From: Anaerolineales bacterium
GTDB taxonomy: Bacteria; Chloroflexota; Anaerolineae; Anaerolineales; Villigracilaceae
Reading direction: 5' to 3'
NCBI GenBank assembly: GCA_028689195.1
Contig: JAQTWR010000021.1
Location: 1 to 14,762 of the forward strand
Length of the DNA stretch: 14,762 nucleotides
This document shows, piece after piece, positions 12,002 to 14,762 of this stretch. The notes under the pieces were generated by a model. The model ran no database searches and was not told where the DNA came from. It saw only the letters and a program-made list of their open reading frames with translations. Numbering within the stretch: the stretch's first letter is position 1; each line of letters begins with the position of its first letter. The translations under genes were made by a program, and so were the position numbers.

Positions 12002-14431
12002 TTATTCATACGCCAGCACTTCGCGGATGGTCAAACGCGCTGCGTTGCGCGCGGGGAAAATCGAGCCAAGCGCCGAAAGCAGCAAAACCAAAGCCAGCCA
12101 TATTCCGTATCCAGCGAACGTGAATACCACTTTGATGGGAGTTTCAAATATGGCGATGCTGACGATGTAGGAGAGTAAATAAGTGAACGGGATGGAAAGC
12201 ACAATTGCAAGCGTAAAAGAGATAAAGCCGATGACAAAACCTTCGGCGATGACGGTTCGCATGACGGCGGAATCGTCTGCGCCAATGGCGCGCATGATTC
12301 CAATTTCGCGCGTGCGCTCCAAAACGTTCATACTCATCGTGCCGGTCAATCCCGTGGCGCCGACAATGGCGGTCAGTACCGCCATGATGAGCAGGAACGC
12401 CACAAGAATATCCAGACTTTCGAGCGCGCTATCCAGCGAGGCAAGACCCGATTCCGCTTTACGGACTTTGAATCCTGCATCGCGGAAGAAGCGATCCAGT
12501 TTCTCAGCCATTGCATCCTGATATGCGCGGTCATGCTGAGCGGTTACAACGCGGAAGGATAAAGAGCGGTTTGGCAGGTTGGTGATTTGAGCGGCGTACT
12601 CGAGCGGAATGTACGCAAACACGCCCTCCTGCCCGACAAATTTGAACAACCCAATCACTTCCCACATTTCCTTGCGCCCGTTAACTTTTAGCGGAATAAA
12701 ATCTCCGGGCTTGAGAGCTGGATAGGTATCGAGCGCCTTCTCGCTTAAGAGCAGTTTGCGCGCGTCTGTAGGCTGGAGCCAGCGTCCTGCAACCAGAATA
12801 GGCTCGACCAATTTGCTGCCGGCGGGCGGCGCGAAAACATTGATGTTCTCAGCCACCGTACCGTCAGGGTAGAGCATTTCAAACGAAAGGAATTGCCAGC
12901 CTTCCACCGCCAGCGTTCCCTCTTGCTGCAAGGCAAACTGTTCCACTTCATGGATGCGGTACGGCTTATCAAAATCAAGCGTGACGTCGGCGCGGAAATA
13001 TTTTCCGATGTCGTTCATGTAATCGTGCAGGGTAACGCGCACGTTGAATACCGCGATAAAGATCGCGCCGCCCATTGTTAAAGTGAAGAGCGTCAGCATC
13101 AAACGTCCGCGGCGGCGAAAAGTATTGCGAATGGAAATAATAAACGGGCGCGGAAAGTGGATTCCGCGTTTGGCGAAGACATTCGTAATATGCACCAACG
13201 CCCAGTCGAACCAGCTAACGCGATCTTCTCCATGCGGTTTGTTTTCGTCGCCAGCCACATCGCCGCTAAGGGCGCGCAAAACCGTGATGCGCGAGCCGTT
13301 GATCACAGGCGCAATTCCCGCAATCAACGGGATGAGCAAGCCGATCGCAACTTGAATGACAAACGCCATCGGCACAATGCGATAACCGAGCAGGTTGAAT
13401 CTCAGTTTATCGGCGATGAATGACGCGAGCGCGTATGCGCCCCATCCGCCCGCGGGGATCGCGACTAACAGCGCGAGAAAACTGAACGCCATAATAAGCG
13501 TGATGTACATGGCAAAGACCTGCCTGCCCCTGCCGCCGACCAATTTGATAACGCCGATATGACGCAAATGCTGACTGAGCAGCGCATCGAGCGTATTGGC
13601 GATCAGCGAACTGGAAAGGAAAACAATCAAAATGCCAAGCGCCATTAAAATACCGAGAATGGCGTTGATGACGTCAGCCAGCGGAAATTTATGTTTTTCA
13701 GAAAAACGCGAACGGATGACGTCTGTGCCGTTTCTTTCCAGCCTGTCTTTAATATCCGCGCCCGCTTCGTGGATGTAATCGAGATTATCCACGCCGTCAG
13801 ACAAGGTCACATACGCGCGATTAAATAGGTTATCTGGCTGGCGCAGGGTCGGCATGGTCTTCATCGAAACAAAGCCAAGCGACGGGGCGAGGAAATCCCC
13901 CGCGCTGGAGCTGGAATCCTGCACGACGCCAACGATCTTTAATTGTTTCGTAGAACCGTCAGGCAGCTCAAGAACAATATAGTCGCCGACCTTAAAATCA
14001 ATTTTTTCGAGCGTCCTCTTATCGAACAGAATCTCATCCTTTTTCGCTTCAACCGCCCCTTCAACAGGACTCAATAAGTTGACTTCGTTATCCCGAAAAC
14101 TTTCGAATGCGATCAAATCCAGCGATATCCATACGTCGCTGTTGACTGTGCGCGCGCGGAAGTTGACCACGCGCCGCGCCTCTGCCTGCAAGACGCCGCG
14201 AATATTGCGGATGTTGGTCAGGACATCCGCGTCAAAATTCGCCGTCCGCAACTCGACGTTCGACGGGTTATTCGCCGCGTATGAAACGCTCATATCGTTA
14301 GAGATAATCTGATATGCGCCCGCGATCACCCCAATCGAAAATACGCCCACCGCGATGGAAAAAACCACCAGCAGAGTGCGCGCCTTGTTATCCCATAGAT
14401 CGTGCAAAACCTTACGCCATCTTGGTCGCAT
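12002..14431 (-). CDS. FtsX-like / MacB-type ABC transporter permease (two FtsX modules)
   Basis: An 809-residue permease with duplicated architecture. TM1 (about 18-40) is followed by an extracytoplasmic MacB-PCD-like domain (about 43-250) and three membrane segments (253-280, 305-333, 352-375). The second module has a membrane segment (443-466), a second extracytoplasmic domain and three C-terminal segments. It carries the typical REIGIMRAIGADDSAVMRTV loop and the ending FPARNAARLTIREVL. Such proteins work by mechanotransmission with an ABC ATPase, exporting lipids, peptides or antibiotics or regulating cell-wall enzymes. The adaptor gene overlaps or directly follows. No ATPase is encoded in the window, which is unusual for this trio. 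Confidence 0.88.
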   Translation of the reverse strand: MRPRWRKVLHDLWDNKARTLLVVFSIAVGVFSIGVIAGAYQIISNDMSVSYAANNPSNVELRTANFDADVLTNIRNIRGVLQAEARRVVNFRARTVNSDVWISLDLIAFESFRDNEVNLLSPVEGAVEAKKDEILFDKRTLEKIDFKVGDYIVLELPDGSTKQLKIVGVVQDSSSSAGDFLAPSLGFVSMKTMPTLRQPDNLFNRAYVTLSDGVDNLDYIHEAGADIKDRLERNGTDVIRSRFSEKHKFPLADVINAILGILMALGILIVFLSSSLIANTLDALLSQHLRHIGVIKLVGGRGRQVFAMYITLIMAFSFLALLVAIPAGGWGAYALASFIADKLRFNLLGYRIVPMAFVIQVAIGLLIPLIAGIAPVINGSRITVLRALSGDVAGDENKPHGEDRVSWFDWALVHITNVFAKRGIHFPRPFIISIRNTFRRRGRLMLTLFTLTMGGAIFIAVFNVRVTLHDYMNDIGKYFRADVTLDFDKPYRIHEVEQFALQQEGTLAVEGWQFLSFEMLYPDGTVAENINVFAPPAGSKLVEPILVAGRWLQPTDARKLLLSEKALDTYPALKPGDFIPLKVNGRKEMWEVIGLFKFVGQEGVFAYIPLEYAAQITNLPNRSLSFRVVTAQHDRAYQDAMAEKLDRFFRDAGFKVRKAESGLASLDSALESLDILVAFLLIMAVLTAIVGATGLTGTMSMNVLERTREIGIMRAIGADDSAVMRTVIAEGFVIGFISFTLAIVLSIPFTYLLSYIVSIAIFETPIKVVFTFAGYGIWLALVLLLSALGSIFPARNAARLTIREVLAYE

Positions 14432-14447
14432 GATACGTTTTCCCTTA

Positions 14448-14520
14448 CCCTAGCCCTCTCCCTTTGGGGGAGGGGATTAACTCCCTTCCCCCCAAAGGGG
14501 GAAGGGTTGGGGATGAGGGG
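14448..14520. repeat. GC-rich palindromic dispersed repeat, copy B (double hairpin)
   Basis: Two hairpins in tandem: CCCTCTCCC-TTT-GGGGGAGGG and CTCCCTTCCCC/GGGGGAAGGG. The part at 14476-14520 is an inverted copy of 10344-10386. It fills the 95-bp gap between the response-regulator fragment and the permease, where it may reduce or end transcription. Confidence 0.75.
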
Positions 14521-14526
14521 AATCTC

Positions 14527-14762
14527 CTACTTCAACAGTTCGTTAACTTCGCTGCCTGAATACGGTTTGACGATCACGTCTTTTACGCCATCGCGCAGGA
14601 ATTGCGTGACGCGTTCGGGATTGATCGCGGTGGTGAGGATGACGGTCTTGGCGGTCAGACCAGACTTGGCAAGAGCAGCCAGAACATCGGTCACAGAAAC
14701 GGATGCGATATTGGAGGCGATGACCGGATTCTCGGTGGAGGCGATCGGCCATCTCTTCGGCG
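14527..14762 (-). CDS. Response-regulator receiver (CheY-like) domain, C-terminal fragment
   Basis: Only the last 77 residues are present, with the stop TAG at 14529-14527. TVILTTAINPERVTQFLRDG followed by VKDVIVKPYSGSEVNELL fits the fourth strand, fourth helix, fifth strand and fifth helix of receiver domains: the switch Thr in LTTA and the invariant Lys-Pro in VKPY. The protein ends right after helix 5, so it is either a stand-alone receiver or has its partner domain at the N-terminus. It lies 95 bp upstream of the permease gene in the same direction. Confidence 0.7.
   Translation of the reverse strand, partial: PKRWPIASTENPVIASNIASVSVTDVLAALAKSGLTAKTVILTTAINPERVTQFLRDGVKDVIVKPYSGSEVNELLK

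Overview
The window looks like a chromosomal segment of an uncultured-type Chloroflexota bacterium, most likely class Anaerolineae. That assignment is an inference. It rests on the GCG-rich coding style, on the partial glycosyltransferase start (a DPPLDF...RQLR signature I associate with Chloroflexota GT39 proteins), and on the many short tandem heptanucleotide repeats and GC-rich palindromes. No rRNA, tRNA, IS element or CRISPR array is visible.

Layout. (1) 1-3191, minus strand: five tightly packed genes (2-hydroxyacid dehydrogenase, SDR, small four-helix membrane protein, DUF115/MptE-like protein, start of a GT39-type membrane glycosyltransferase), read as one operon, probably for surface-glycan or glycolipid work. 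(2) 3192-3471: palindromic repeats, then a plus-strand gene fusing a DUF2892 membrane domain to an extracytoplasmic helical domain, ended by a terminator shared with the next gene. (3) 4421-7786, minus strand: queA, a family-5 uracil-DNA glycosylase, a peroxiredoxin-like protein, and an S51-peptidase-like protein with a cysteinyl-tRNA-synthetase-type tail. The peroxiredoxin has an in-frame TGA exactly at its catalytic cysteine, followed by a bSECIS-like hairpin, so it is a candidate selenoprotein. (4) 7852-9246, plus strand: a beta-CASP metallo-beta-lactamase RNase. (5) 9300-10320, minus strand: ruvB, broken by a 2-base loss in a CG run. (6) 10321-10872, no protein gene: three back-to-back cyclic-di-GMP-I (GEMM) riboswitch aptamers on the minus strand with their own promoter and a following terminator, plus two dispersed repeats. 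(7) 10873-14431, minus strand: an FtsX/MacB-type ABC permease and a lipoprotein membrane-fusion adaptor, with no ATPase in view. (8) 14527-14762: the C-terminal part of a response-regulator receiver domain.

Most notable points: the triple c-di-GMP riboswitch array pointing at ruvB; the putative selenocysteine peroxiredoxin; and families of 7-bp-period repeats that have entered conserved genes (DUF115, UDG, queA) in frame and are translated. The heptamer arrays also form gene ends (peroxiredoxin, queA) and the convergent terminator at 9254-9298.
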